Shown here: piece by piece, positions 41,722 to 51,082 of the stretch
Numbering within the stretch: the first letter of the stretch is position 1
Layout: the number at the start of each line of letters is the position of its first letter
From: Streptomyces sp. NRRL S-337
Lineage (GTDB): Bacteria > Actinomycetota > Actinomycetes > Streptomycetales > Streptomycetaceae
Direction of reading: 5' to 3'
Assembly (NCBI RefSeq): GCF_000720175.1
Contig: NZ_JOIX01000021.1
Location: 1 to 64,000, forward strand
Length of the DNA: 64,000 nt
Position numbers and translations under genes: made by a program
The notes under the pieces: model-generated
What the model was told of the DNA's origin: nothing
The model's database searches: none
What the model saw: only the letters and a program-made list of their open reading frames with translations

Positions 41722-42300
41722 ATGGCGCTCGAACACGCGATCCTCGTCTCGCTGCTGGAGCGGCCGGGCTCCGGCTATGAGCTGTCCCGGCGCTTCGAGC
41801 GGTCCATCGGATACTTCTGGACCGCCACCCACCAGCAGATCTACCGCGTGCTCAAGCGCATGGAGAGCGACGGCTGGATCGACGTCCGCGAGGTGCCGCA
41901 GCAGGCCCGGCCGGACAAGAAGGAGTACTCCGTCGCCGCCCGCGGCCGGGCCGCCCTCTCCGAGTGGCTCCATGAGCCGATCGAACCCGAGAGCGTCCGG
42001 CACGACCTCGCGGTGAAGATCCGCGGCGCCGCCTTCGACGATCCGTCCGCGCTGATCCGCGAGGTCGAACGGCACCACCGGGCACACACCGACCGGCTCG
42101 CGCACTACCTCGCGGGCGAGCGCCGGGACTTCACCGGCCCCGACGCCCCCGCGACCCCCGACGCCGGACAGCAGCTCCAGCACGTGGTGCTGCGCGGCGG
42201 CATCGCCTACGAGCGGATGACGCTCGACTGGCTCGACGACGTCCTCGCCACCCTCCGCCGGCTCGGCGCGACACCACCGTCCGCCGACTCGGCCCCGTAA
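41722..42300 (+). CDS. PadR-family regulator
   Basis: A 192-aa PadR regulator. The winged helix (1-80: GSGYELSRRFERSIGYFW, THQQIYRVLKRMESDGWI) is followed by a helical C-terminal dimerisation domain (about 95-180) of the PadR type. GAAGGATC lies upstream. It is followed after 41 nt by the acyl-CoA dehydrogenase gene, so it probably controls that gene through the inverted repeat at 41691-41708. Confidence 0.92.
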   Translation: MALEHAILVSLLERPGSGYELSRRFERSIGYFWTATHQQIYRVLKRMESDGWIDVREVPQQARPDKKEYSVAARGRAALSEWLHEPIEPESVRHDLAVKIRGAAFDDPSALIREVERHHRAHTDRLAHYLAGERRDFTGPDAPATPDAGQQLQHVVLRGGIAYERMTLDWLDDVLATLRRLGATPPSADSAP

Positions 42301-42341
42301 GCACACCCCTCAACCACCGACCCCCGGAAGGCAAACCCTCC

Positions 42342-44066
42342 ATGGCCGACCAGCTGCTGTTCAACCCGCGCACCTACGACCCGGCGCACTTCGACCCCGA
42401 GACCCGCAGGCTGCTGCGCGCCACCGTCGACTGGTTCGAGACCCGCGGCAAGCGCAAGCTGATCGAGGACTACCGCTCCCGCGCCTGGCTGGCGGACTTC
42501 CTCGCGTTCTCCGCCGAGGAAGGGCTGTTCGCGACCTTCCTCACCCCGGCCGCGGCCGCCGGCGACGAACCGGGGGACAAGCGCTGGGACACCGCCCGGA
42601 TCGCCGCGCTCAACGAGATCTTCGGCTTCTACGGGCTCGACTACTGGTACGCCTGGCAGGTAACCATCCTCGGCCTCGGCCCGGTCTGGCAGAGTGACAA
42701 CGCCACCGCCCGCGCCCGCGCGGCCGAACTCCTCGACCAGGGCGAGGTGTTCGCCTTCGGCCTGTCCGAGAAGGCGCACGGCGCCGACATCTACTCCACC
42801 GACATGCTGCTGGAGCCCGACGGCGCCGGCGGCTTCCGCGCCACCGGCTCCAAGTACTACATAGGCAACGGCAACGCCGCCGGCCTGGTCTCCGTCTTCG
42901 GCCGCCGCACCGACATCGAGGGCCCGGACGGCTATGTCTTCTTCGCCGCCGACAGCCGCCACGAGGCGTACCACCTGGTGAAGAACGTCGTGGACTCCTC
43001 CAAGTACGTCAGTGAGTTCCGCCTGGAGGACTACCCGGTCGCGCCGGAGGACGTCCTGCACACCGGCCGCGCCGCCTTCGACGCCGCCCTCAACACCGTC
43101 AACGTCGGCAAGTTCAACCTCTGCACCGCCTCCATCGGCATCTGCGAGCACGCGATGTACGAGGCCGTCACCCACGCCCACCAGCGCATCCTCTACGGCC
43201 GCCCGGTCACCGCCTTCCCGCACGTACGCCGGGAGCTGACCGACGCCTACGTCCGGCTCGTCGGCATGAAGCTGTTCAGCGACCGCGCCGTCGACTACTT
43301 CCGTTCCGCTGGCCCCGACGACCGCCGCTACCTGCTCTTCAACCCGATGACCAAGATGAAGGTGACCACCGAGGGCGAGAAGGTCATCGACCTCATGTGG
43401 GACGTGATCGCCGCCAAGGGCTTCGAGAAGGACACCTACTTCGCCCAGGCCGCCACCGAGATCCGCGGTCTGCCGAAGCTGGAGGGCACCGTCCACGTCA
43501 ACCTGGCGCTGATCCTCAAGTTCATGGGCAACCACCTGCTCGCCCCGGCCGAGTACGAGCCCGTGCCCACCCGCCTCGACGCGGCCGACGACGACTTCCT
43601 CTTCCACCAGGGACCGGCTCGCGGCCTGGGCGCCATCCGCTTCCACGACTGGCGCACCGCCTACGACGCCCACGCCCACCTGCCCAACGTCGCCCGCTTC
43701 CGCGAACAGGCCGACGCCCTCTGCGAGTTCGTCACCACCGCCGCCCCCGACGAGAAGCAGAGCCGCGACCTGGACCTCCTCCTCGCCGTCGGCCAGCTCT
43801 TCGCCCTGGTCGTGCACGGCCAGCTGATCCTGGAGCAGGCACAGCTCACCACCCTCGACGAGGACGTGCTGGACGAACTCTTCGCCGTCCTGGTCAGGGA
43901 CTTCTCCGCACACGCCGTCGAGCTGCACAGCAAGGACTCCGCCACCGAGGCCCAGCAGACCTGGGCCCTGGGCGCGGTCCGCCGCCCGGCAGTCGACGAC
44001 GGCCGCTCGGCACGCGTCTGGGAGCGGGTGGAGGCGCTGGCAGGGGCTTACGAGATGGCGCCCTAA
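42342..44066 (+). CDS. Acyl-CoA dehydrogenase family protein
   Basis: A 574-aa protein of the acyl-CoA dehydrogenase superfamily (FAD-dependent alpha-beta dehydrogenation of acyl-CoA). It shows FAFGLSEKAHGADI, a substrate/FAD loop GSKYYIGNGNAAGL and C-terminal helices (LYGRPVTAFPHVRREL). It is about 180 residues longer than classic short-chain members, with an extended C-terminal helical region. A normal catalytic Glu could not be assigned with certainty. It lies downstream of PadR and is probably part of a substrate-inducible pair. A hairpin CAACTGGC/GCCAGTTG follows. Confidence 0.85.
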   Translation: MADQLLFNPRTYDPAHFDPETRRLLRATVDWFETRGKRKLIEDYRSRAWLADFLAFSAEEGLFATFLTPAAAAGDEPGDKRWDTARIAALNEIFGFYGLDYWYAWQVTILGLGPVWQSDNATARARAAELLDQGEVFAFGLSEKAHGADIYSTDMLLEPDGAGGFRATGSKYYIGNGNAAGLVSVFGRRTDIEGPDGYVFFAADSRHEAYHLVKNVVDSSKYVSEFRLEDYPVAPEDVLHTGRAAFDAALNTVNVGKFNLCTASIGICEHAMYEAVTHAHQRILYGRPVTAFPHVRRELTDAYVRLVGMKLFSDRAVDYFRSAGPDDRRYLLFNPMTKMKVTTEGEKVIDLMWDVIAAKGFEKDTYFAQAATEIRGLPKLEGTVHVNLALILKFMGNHLLAPAEYEPVPTRLDAADDDFLFHQGPARGLGAIRFHDWRTAYDAHAHLPNVARFREQADALCEFVTTAAPDEKQSRDLDLLLAVGQLFALVVHGQLILEQAQLTTLDEDVLDELFAVLVRDFSAHAVELHSKDSATEAQQTWALGAVRRPAVDDGRSARVWERVEALAGAYEMAP

Positions 44067-44069
44067 CAC

Positions 44070-44096
44070 CAACTGGCTTGCATACCAGGCCAGTTG
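44070..44096. terminator. Hairpin after the acyl-CoA dehydrogenase gene
   Basis: CAACTGGC (44070-44077) and GCCAGTTG (44089-44096) match perfectly over 8 bp with an 11-nt loop, 4 nt past the stop codon. Confidence 0.55.
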
Positions 44097-44191
44097 ACTA
44101 GCCGGGCATGGGGCCGGCCGACGTTCGAGAACGCCGGCCGGGCCGCCGTGCCGGTCGCGGACTACGGACGGGTCGTCCGCCGAGCTGACGT

Positions 44192-45769
44192 CTACCCCCG
44201 GGGACCCCGGCGCGCTGAGCCGGTGCGCAGGGTTGCCGGTCCACCGGCGCGGTGACACTTCCCCCGCTCGTAGAGGTCCACTTGGCGGCCCCGTGCGACG
44301 CTGGCCGAGCAGCGCACGAAGCGTTCTCGCAGCACTCGCTGCTTGGTGAGGTCGCGAACGGTGTCGGCCTGGCGCGGCCCAGGGTCGGTGACGAGCACGA
44401 TGCGCCGCGCGCCCAGCATGGCGCGCTCTATGTCGCGTGGTTCAGCCTCTATGCCCTTGAGCGTGCCCGATGCCACCGGCCCCTGGGCCAGGGCGAGATC
44501 GCGCAGGCCGGCGAACTCCTGGGGCGACACGAGAGCGGTGTCGCGGCGTGCGGCGGGGATGTAGAGGACGCCGTCGGCGGTGTCGCGAACGTCGCCGACC
44601 CTGGCTGCCGCGCTGAGTACGTCGTCGATGCGGCTCTCCTCGGTACGCAGGCGGAGCTCGAACGGGAGCAGCGTCAGGAGGGCCAGGGTGACGGCGACGG
44701 GGAGCAGCACCCGGGCGTCCGTTCTGAAACGTGCGGCGATCGTGGCGAGCACAACACCGAGCAGGACACCGATAAGAAGCGCGAGCCCTACGTACGCGAA
44801 CAGCACATAGCGCGTCACATAGAGGGGTTTGACCAGGGAGATCAGCACCAGTCCGACCTGTGGCACCGCGCAGAGCGGGAGTGCGACGACCGCGAGGTTC
44901 AGGCGCGTCGGTGGCGCTTCCGCGCGCGGGCGCGCCACTTCGCGGGCCTGCGGCAGACGCGTGCAGAGGGCCGCGACCGTCACGGTGATCAGCACCCCCA
45001 GTACGGTCGACCAGCCGAGCGGCTTGATCCAGGAGACCTGCGAGGACTGGGTCCGGCTGGTCAGGATCACCGGCAGGGCCGCGGCAACGGCCCCGGAGGC
45101 GGCAAGCGTCCACCGCACAAGGCGGGTTCGGCCGGGCCGGACGCACACCATGGTGACGCCGTGCGCGACGAGCGCGAACAGCGAGAACCAGTTGAGCCAT
45201 GCGGCGATCAGCGTGGCGACCACATACCCGGCCCACCGCCGACCGTCCGGTCGCTCAAGTGCGCTCACCAGCAGCCATGTGGCGAGTACGACGAAGGCGA
45301 GCACGAGGGCGTACGGCCGTCCCTCCTGGGCGTGCTCCTGAACCGCCGGAACGACCGCCAGCGCCAGCCCTGCGGCCGTCCCCGCCGTGCCGGTGGAGAG
45401 CCGGGCGCCGACCAGCGCGGTCAGTCCGCATGCGGTGGCGGTGGCGAGTACCGAGGGCAGTCGCAGGGTGACCAGGCTGTCGCCGAAGACGGCGAAGACT
45501 CCGTGCATCACCGCGTAGTACAGGCCATGGACGACGTCGACCTGGCCGACCATGCGTCCTATCTCGGTCAGCGACCGATGTGCTGCTTGCCAGGTCGCTG
45601 CCTCATCCCGCCACATGCTGTGCTCGCGCGTGATGCCCCACAGCCCGAGAACGAGCGCAAGGACGGCCGGACCGGTGCCGATGGATATGCGGCCGTGCCG
45701 CACGGTGCCCCCCAAGAAAACCGAATGCGGAAGATACCGGAACGCCTGCTGAAGCGTGCGTTCCGCCAA
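44192..45769 (-). CDS. GT39-like membrane glycosyltransferase
   Basis: A 525-aa polytopic membrane protein with about 10-11 predicted helices. The early extracytoplasmic loop has MWRDEAATW, the Asp/Glu motif of the GT-C (GT39/PMT, ArnT-like) fold. The C-terminal 130 residues form a soluble domain (RIDDVLSAAARVGDV, GVLYIPAARRDT). GT-C enzymes transfer sugars from polyprenyl-phosphate donors to proteins or lipids outside the cell. The exact start is uncertain; the GTG at the VRHGRIS position is an alternative. Confidence 0.82.
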   Translation of the reverse strand: MAERTLQQAFRYLPHSVFLGGTVRHGRISIGTGPAVLALVLGLWGITREHSMWRDEAATWQAAHRSLTEIGRMVGQVDVVHGLYYAVMHGVFAVFGDSLVTLRLPSVLATATACGLTALVGARLSTGTAGTAAGLALAVVPAVQEHAQEGRPYALVLAFVVLATWLLVSALERPDGRRWAGYVVATLIAAWLNWFSLFALVAHGVTMVCVRPGRTRLVRWTLAASGAVAAALPVILTSRTQSSQVSWIKPLGWSTVLGVLITVTVAALCTRLPQAREVARPRAEAPPTRLNLAVVALPLCAVPQVGLVLISLVKPLYVTRYVLFAYVGLALLIGVLLGVVLATIAARFRTDARVLLPVAVTLALLTLLPFELRLRTEESRIDDVLSAAARVGDVRDTADGVLYIPAARRDTALVSPQEFAGLRDLALAQGPVASGTLKGIEAEPRDIERAMLGARRIVLVTDPGPRQADTVRDLTKQRVLRERFVRCSASVARGRQVDLYERGKCHRAGGPATLRTGSARRGPRG

Positions 45770-46072
45770 AGCCGAAGGAGGGAGCCGTCATTGGGCTCGA
45801 TGATCTCCCCGTCGTCCGGAATCTACGCGCCGCGGGCACATTTCCTCGCCGTCACGTCACCTCCAGGAACAGGTTCCGAGGAAGATCACATGGAGATTTG
45901 CTGACTTCGCGGTAAATGTCCTGTCCATCGGCTTCTGCGCCGGCCCGGGCCGCAGTTGGTGGCGGGGCGTTCTCGTGTGCCCGGGGGCCGAGGGTCCGGT
46001 ATCGACGGTACGAGGTAATAAAATCGAAAAACTCGGGCAGGTCCGAGTGCCTCATTGCCCGAAGGGATCCGC
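45770..46072. other. Intergenic region between divergent genes
   Basis: About 300 nt with a near-palindrome GGAAC-AG-GTTCC (45866-45877) and an AT-rich run around 46013-46032 just before the rightward gene. No gene was seen. Confidence 0.5.
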
Positions 46073-46951
46073 ATGACCACGCCCGCCTCTCCTGACGACT
46101 CCTCGCCCTCGGGGAGACCGTCGCTGGACCACGACCCGTGGGCTCCGCCTTCCTCCACAGCGGCCGAGGCCGAAATACCCCGCATGCCGTACCCGGTGCC
46201 GACGGCGCAGCCGCGTAACGGCATGGGCATCACGGCTCTGGTGCTCGGCCTCGTCGGCATCGGCCTCGGCGTGTTCATCCTCTTTTTCTGGATTTCCTGG
46301 TTGCCGGCACTGCTGGCAGTGATCTTCGGTTCCATCGGCCTGAGCCACGCCCGCAAGGGCCTGGCCACGAACAAGGCCATGGCCGTCAGCGGTCTCGTCA
46401 TGGGCATCGTCGGTCTGCTGATCGCCGCGGGCACCGGGGTCTTCATGGTCGTGACGGTCAAACACGCCGTCGACCACGCCCGCGCGAAGGTCAAGGAGGT
46501 CAAGAAGGAGGCCGAGCAGGAGAGGGAAGACGCGGCAGCCGAGGAGAAGGCCCGGCATCTGTCCTTCGGGAAGTCCTACACCTTCGGTGACGGCCTGAAA
46601 GTCACCGTGGCCAAGCCGACGCCGTTCACCCCGGACGCCTTCGCCAACGGTCACGCCAAGGGCAACAAGGCCGTTCAGGTCACGATCACGGTGGTCAACA
46701 CCGGAAAGGAACGGGTCTCGATCGAGACCGGGCTGCCCGACGTCAATGACGCCGACGGAGCCTCGGCGCAGCTGGTGATCGACGGGAGCGGCCGGCAGAA
46801 GGTCCTCACCGGATACCTCCTGCCCGGCCGGAAGGCCGTCGGCAAGTACGCCTTCTCGCTGCCGCCCTCCGCCGCTGACCGGGCCGAGGTCGAGTTCAGC
46901 CCCGACGTGATGCGGTGGGACGACGCCTACTGGAGCGGCTCGACCAGCTGA
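46073..46951 (+). CDS. DUF4190/DUF4352 membrane protein
   Basis: A 292-aa protein with a proline-rich cytosolic N-terminus, two to three membrane segments of the DUF4190 type (about 50-128; GITALVLGLVGIGLGVF, GLVMGIVGLLIAAG), a charged coiled-coil linker (KVKEVKKEAEQEREDAAAEE) and an outer beta-sandwich of DUF4352 type (about 165-285). DUF4352 domains resemble surface-exposed immunoglobulin-like folds. Role unknown. GAAGGGA precedes ATG 46073. A 9-bp hairpin follows. Confidence 0.85.
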   Translation: MTTPASPDDSSPSGRPSLDHDPWAPPSSTAAEAEIPRMPYPVPTAQPRNGMGITALVLGLVGIGLGVFILFFWISWLPALLAVIFGSIGLSHARKGLATNKAMAVSGLVMGIVGLLIAAGTGVFMVVTVKHAVDHARAKVKEVKKEAEQEREDAAAEEKARHLSFGKSYTFGDGLKVTVAKPTPFTPDAFANGHAKGNKAVQVTITVVNTGKERVSIETGLPDVNDADGASAQLVIDGSGRQKVLTGYLLPGRKAVGKYAFSLPPSAADRAEVEFSPDVMRWDDAYWSGSTS

Positions 46952-46980
46952 CCCGAATCTGGCACGGCGTCATGAGGGAG

Positions 46981-47008
46981 TCCCCGCCCTGAGTGTGCGG
47001 GGCGGGGA
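46981..47008 (+). terminator. Hairpin after the DUF4352 gene
   Basis: Perfect arms TCCCCGCCC (46981-46989) and GGGCGGGGA (47000-47008) flank a 10-nt loop, followed by TTTCCCC. Confidence 0.75.
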
Positions 47009-47135
47009 TTTCCCCATGTGCAGGTAATGAACGAGCCATGAGATTGTCATGTTCATTCAACGCGCGTAGCGCCCGGTCTCCGTTGTGCGGTTCCCTGAAG
47101 TGTCTCTCCAACCCCCCCACACTTCTGGAGACCCC

Positions 47136-47768
47136 ATGCGTCGTGCCGTTTTCGGCCTGTCCGTCGCCTCCGTCACCCTCGTCGGCCTGACCGCCGCACC
47201 GGCGCTGGCCGAGCCGCCCGCCCCGCCCTCGACGGCCACCGCCCGCGCCGAACTCGCCGCCCTCACCGTCGCGACCCCGCACTCCATGGACGGCTACGCC
47301 CGCGACAAATTCGACATATGGGCCAAGCAGCCCGACGGCTGCACCACCCGCCAGGACGTCCTCGCCCGCGACGGCAAGAACGTCGTCGACGAGTCCGGCA
47401 ACTGCCAGCCGTCCAGCGGAAGTTGGTACTCGGCCTACGACGACACCACCGTCACCGACGTCGCCCAGGCCACCATCGATCACATGGTCCCGCTCGCCGA
47501 AGCCTGGCGCTCCGGCGCCGACTCCTGGACCGCCGACCAGCGCAAGGCCTTCGGCAACGACCTCAAGGACCCTCAGCTCCTGATCGCCTCGGAGTCCTCC
47601 AACAGCTCCAAGAGCGACAGCGGACCGGCCGACTGGAAGCCCACCAACCACGCCTTCTGGTGCACCTACGCCAAGGACTACACCCACATCAAGTCCATCT
47701 GGAAGCTCACCACCACGGACAAGGAGAAGACCGCCCTGTCCTCCATGCTCGACAGTTGCACCAACTGA
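47136..47768 (+). CDS. Secreted HNH-type nuclease (DUF1524)
   Basis: A 210-aa exported protein with a signal peptide (about 1-27, ending ALA) and an HNH nuclease domain of the DUF1524/GmrSD C-terminal kind. DHMVPLAEAW supplies the metal-binding Asp-His pair, followed by NDLKDPQLLIASESSNSSKSD-like helix and a later tryptophan/cysteine region. Secreted nucleases of this type are common in Streptomyces and degrade external DNA. GGAG lies 5 nt before ATG 47136. The stop codon lies inside a 14-bp tandem duplication. Confidence 0.88.
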   Translation: MRRAVFGLSVASVTLVGLTAAPALAEPPAPPSTATARAELAALTVATPHSMDGYARDKFDIWAKQPDGCTTRQDVLARDGKNVVDESGNCQPSSGSWYSAYDDTTVTDVAQATIDHMVPLAEAWRSGADSWTADQRKAFGNDLKDPQLLIASESSNSSKSDSGPADWKPTNHAFWCTYAKDYTHIKSIWKLTTTDKEKTALSSMLDSCTN

Positions 47769-48233
47769 TCCGCACCAACTGATCGACGGCAGGCGGGGGA
47801 TGACCACCCCGCCGCCTCTCACTCCCTGACGGCACATGCCCGTAGCGCGGTGCCCGGCCGGCCCTCCCTCCGGCCGGACACCGCGACCGGCCCACGAGGC
47901 CCCCTGTGGCCGGAAGGCCCCCAGCGCACTCACGGAGACGGATTTCTGAGCCGTCTGGCGGCCGGCCGAACCGGGGCCCGGTCGCTGTTGTCGTCGAGGC
48001 CGTTCCGTATGGGCGTCCGGCGCCGGGCATGACGTGCGTACGCCGGATGGCGGGGGCGTCGGCGAGGGCGGCGGCCCTCGGTGCCGCCACCGCCGGGGCC
48101 ACCTTCCGGACGACGACCCACGCCACGCCACGCCCCGCTGCGCGGCCGGCCGGAAGTGATCCGGTGCTCCCCGGGTCCCGCCGGACGCCGGCGGTGCTGG
48201 GCAACGTCGGCGGGACGTGGCACCATCGCGCTC
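47769..48233. other. Gene-free stretch of 465 nt
   Basis: It holds a terminator-like hairpin (47792-47813, GGCGGGG/CCCCGCC), a second stem with one mismatch (47850-47861 with 47870-47881), and then GC-rich sequence without a convincing reading frame on either strand. Confidence 0.6.
47792..47813 (+). terminator. Hairpin after the HNH nuclease gene
   Basis: Arms GGCGGGG (47792-47798) and CCCCGCC (47807-47813) flank an 8-nt loop. Confidence 0.55.
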
Positions 48234-48677
<444 letters not shown>

Positions 48678-48687
48678 CGTGAGAGGC

Positions 48688-49098
48688 ATGGACATCACCA
48701 TTCACACCAGCTTCCTCCCGCACGACGACCCGGACGCCTCCCTGGCCTTCTACCGCGACACCCTCGGCTTCGAGGTCCGCAATGACGTCGGGAAGGGCAA
48801 GATGCGCTGGATCACGGTCGGCCCCGCCGGCCAGCCCGACACGTCGATCCTCCTGGCCCCACCGGCCGCCGACCCCGGGATCACCGACGACGAGCGCCGC
48901 ACCATCACCGAGATGATGGCCAAGGGCACCTACGGCTGGATCCTGCTGGCCACCAAGGACCTCGACGGCACCTTCGAGCGGGTGCAGGCCGGCGACGCCG
49001 AGGTCGTACAGGAGCCGACCGAGCAGCCGTACGGCATCCGCGACTGCGCCTTCCGCGACCCCGCGGGCAACCTGATCCGCATCCAGGAGCTGCGCTGA
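48688..49098 (+). CDS. VOC family protein
   Basis: A 136-aa single-domain VOC (glyoxalase/bleomycin-resistance-like) protein. It has an SLAFYRDTLGFEV opening, a middle strand with TSILLAPP and a terminal CAFRDPAGNLIRIQEL strand carrying the usual metal-binding Glu. The substrate is unknown. It is coupled in position to the AraC-family gene, a pairing seen often in Streptomyces. Confidence 0.9.
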   Translation: MDITIHTSFLPHDDPDASLAFYRDTLGFEVRNDVGKGKMRWITVGPAGQPDTSILLAPPAADPGITDDERRTITEMMAKGTYGWILLATKDLDGTFERVQAGDAEVVQEPTEQPYGIRDCAFRDPAGNLIRIQELR

Positions 49099-49128
49099 GC
49101 CGTCCGGCGATCACAGCCATGACCACGG

Positions 49129-49162
49129 GGAGGGGGCGGGGCCGCGACGGCTCGCCCCCTCC
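49129..49162. terminator. Bidirectional hairpin between convergent genes
   Basis: Arms GGAGGGGGCG (49129-49138) and CGCCCCCTCC (49153-49162) match perfectly over 10 bp. Confidence 0.7.
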
Positions 49163-49205
49163 GTCTGCCGGGTGAGCGCGTCGTCACGGCCGCCGGGACG
49201 CAGCC

Positions 49206-50315
49206 TCAGCCGTTGCCGGCGGAGCGCGCCGCCCAGCGCTTCTCGACGCCGGCCAGCCGCCAGTACGCCAGCGCCGCGGCCCACACCACCACGAACAGGC
49301 CGACGATGATGAAGCCGACGTTGTCGAGGTCGAGGCCGGAGATCCAGCCGGTCACCGGGTCGCTGAGGCCGAGCTTGTCGTGGAGCACGGTCACCAGCTC
49401 GATGGTGCCGATGAAGAGCGCGACGGCGATGGACAGGCCGGTGATGGTGAGGTTGTAGTAGACCTTGCGCACCGGGTTGGAGAACGCCCACTGGTACGCG
49501 AAGTTCATGAAGGTGCCGTCGAGGGTGTCGAACAGGCTCATGCCCGCGGCGAAGAGCAGCGGCAGGCACAGGATCGCGTACCAGGGCAGGCCGGCCGCGG
49601 CGCCGCTGCCCGCCATCACCATCAGCGTGACCTCGGTGGCGGTGTCGAAGCCGATCCCGAACAGGAAGCCGAGCGGGAACATCTGGCCGGGGCGGGAGAT
49701 GGAGCGGGTGAACCGGCCCAGGAAGCGGTTCATGAAGCCCCGCGAATCCAGTCGCTGCTCCAGCTCCGCCTCGTCGAAGCGGCCTTCGCGCATCCCGCGG
49801 AACACCCGCCAGATCCCGGTCAGCGCAATGAGGTTGAGGGCCGCGATGAGGTAGAGGAACGTGCCCGAGACCGTGGTGCCGATGGTGCCCAGGATCTGGT
49901 GGGTGCGGGATTCGTCGTTGAGGAGGGCGCCGGCGAGTTGGGCACCGCCGGCGACGAGGGCCGCCATGACGACCACCACGCTGGAGTGGCCGAGGGCGAA
50001 CCAGAAGCCGACCGACACGGGACGCTTGCCGTCGGCCATCAGCTTGCGGGTGGTGTTGTCGATCGCGGCGATGTGGTCGGCGTCGAAGGCGTGCCGCATG
50101 CCCAGGGTGTAGGCGGTGATGCCGAGTCCGACGCCGAAGACCTGGCTGCCGACGGAGTAGTGGTGGGGCACCACGAGCAGGAACAGCACGCCGAAGGCGA
50201 CGACGTGCAGCCCGGCTATGACGGCCATCAGGCCCGCGGTGCGGACGGTGTCCTGCCGGCGCCAGCGGAACGTGGCGGGGGCAGGGGTGGTCGGGGTATC
50301 GGTGGACAGGGCCAT
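49206..50315 (-). CDS. NiCoT-family nickel/cobalt permease
   Basis: A 369-aa NiCoT (HoxN/NixA) family membrane transporter with about eight predicted helices. The signature HAFDADHIAAIDN in helix II supplies the metal-selectivity residues, and LGHSSVVV and LFGIGFDTATE are the further family motifs. The cobalamin riboswitch upstream implies that cobalt import for B12 synthesis is its main job. The start is uncertain: ATG 50315 or GTG 50348. It is divergent from an ArsR gene. Confidence 0.92.
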   Translation of the reverse strand: MALSTDTPTTPAPATFRWRRQDTVRTAGLMAVIAGLHVVAFGVLFLLVVPHHYSVGSQVFGVGLGITAYTLGMRHAFDADHIAAIDNTTRKLMADGKRPVSVGFWFALGHSSVVVVMAALVAGGAQLAGALLNDESRTHQILGTIGTTVSGTFLYLIAALNLIALTGIWRVFRGMREGRFDEAELEQRLDSRGFMNRFLGRFTRSISRPGQMFPLGFLFGIGFDTATEVTLMVMAGSGAAAGLPWYAILCLPLLFAAGMSLFDTLDGTFMNFAYQWAFSNPVRKVYYNLTITGLSIAVALFIGTIELVTVLHDKLGLSDPVTGWISGLDLDNVGFIIVGLFVVVWAAALAYWRLAGVEKRWAARSAGNG

Positions 50316-50360
50316 CCGGCGGTCACGCTCCAGCACCTCGTGGATCACTTCGTGAGATGC

Positions 50361-50562
50361 CGTGGCCGGTCTCCTGGCTTACAGGTACACGCGTCCGTCC
50401 CCGCCTTCCCGGCCGCAGGCTGCGGTCAGTGGCGTCGTACGCGCACCGTGCGCGTAACGAAAAGGGTAGGAAACTCCCTGATCACAGTGGCGAGGGCCGC
50501 TCCGGTCTGGGACCACGAGGTCCGTCACCGGTCTTCCCGAGCACCACGGCGCGCCAACCTTA
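50361..50562 (-). ncRNA. Cobalamin riboswitch
   Basis: Read on the minus strand, this roughly 200-nt leader has the GGTGCTCGGGAAG and ACCGGTG elements, the core TCGCCACTGTGA segment and, at its 3' end (50364-50381), TAAGCCAGGAGACCGGCC, the conserved B12 box. These in this order define the adenosylcobalamin riboswitch. It lies in the leader of the NiCoT gene and would switch off expression when B12 is plentiful. Outer boundaries are approximate. Confidence 0.92.
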
Positions 50563-50587
50563 CGGGTCGTCCGACGATCCCTTCAAG

Positions 50588-50605
50588 CCTGCACAACTGT
50601 GCAGG
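50588..50605. promoter_or_regulatory. ArsR-type operator
   Basis: CCTGCACA-AC-TGTGCAGG has perfect 8-bp arms. A second, wider pair TGCAGGT (50600-50606)/ACCTGCA (50627-50633) overlaps it. It lies between the ArsR start and the riboswitch, where both promoters should be. Confidence 0.75.
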
Positions 50606-50644
50606 TATCCAAGATCACATTCGGTGACCTGCAAAGATGTCCTC

Positions 50645-51019
50645 ATGCATCTCGTCCCGGCCGAGCGCGCCGACCACCGCACCATCGACGGCCACCGCGT
50701 CTGCGACGCCATCGCCGCCATCGGTGAGCCAGGTGAGGTCCGGGCCTGGGCCGACCGCTTCGCCCTGCTCGCCGATCCCGGGCGTCTCGCCCTGCTGCTC
50801 GCCCTCCACCGGGCCGGCCCCATCGCCGTCTCCGACCTGGCGGTCGCCACCGGCATGAAGGACACCGCGGTCTCCCAGGCACTGCGCCTGCTCCGGGCCG
50901 CCGGAGTGGTGGAAGGCGCCAAGGACGGCCGGGTGGTGCGCTACCGCGTGGTCGATGACGCGACCGCGGCCCTGCTGACGCACTGCACGGCGGCACAGCC
51001 CCGACCGGCGGAGGCATAA
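50645..51019 (+). CDS. ArsR/SmtB-family metalloregulator
   Basis: A 124-aa winged-helix repressor (VSDLAVATGMKDTAVSQALRLLRAAGVV recognition region, then a VRYRVV beta-wing). The N-terminus has His2, His11, His17 and Cys20, and the last helix has an Asp/His/Cys cluster (DDATAALLTHC), plausible metal ligands as in Ni/Co sensors of the NmtR/KmtR type. It is divergent from the NiCoT gene and probably represses both itself and the permease. Confidence 0.88.
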   Translation: MHLVPAERADHRTIDGHRVCDAIAAIGEPGEVRAWADRFALLADPGRLALLLALHRAGPIAVSDLAVATGMKDTAVSQALRLLRAAGVVEGAKDGRVVRYRVVDDATAALLTHCTAAQPRPAEA

Positions 51020-51021
51020 CG

Positions 51022-51054
51022 CCGTGGCCCGCTGCCTGGGACAGCGGGCCACGG
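51022..51054. terminator. Bidirectional terminator
   Basis: Perfect 13-bp arms CCGTGGCCCGCTG and CAGCGGGCCACGG flank a 7-nt loop, between the convergent arsR and sugar-permease genes. Confidence 0.85.
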
Positions 51055-51082
51055 AGCTACGGGAAGACCCCTGGACCTGGGA

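Noticed and set aside
47769..48233. A gene in the 465-nt gap before the AraC gene
   Set aside because: Frames on both strands are low-complexity, without start sites with RBS or any recognisable motif.
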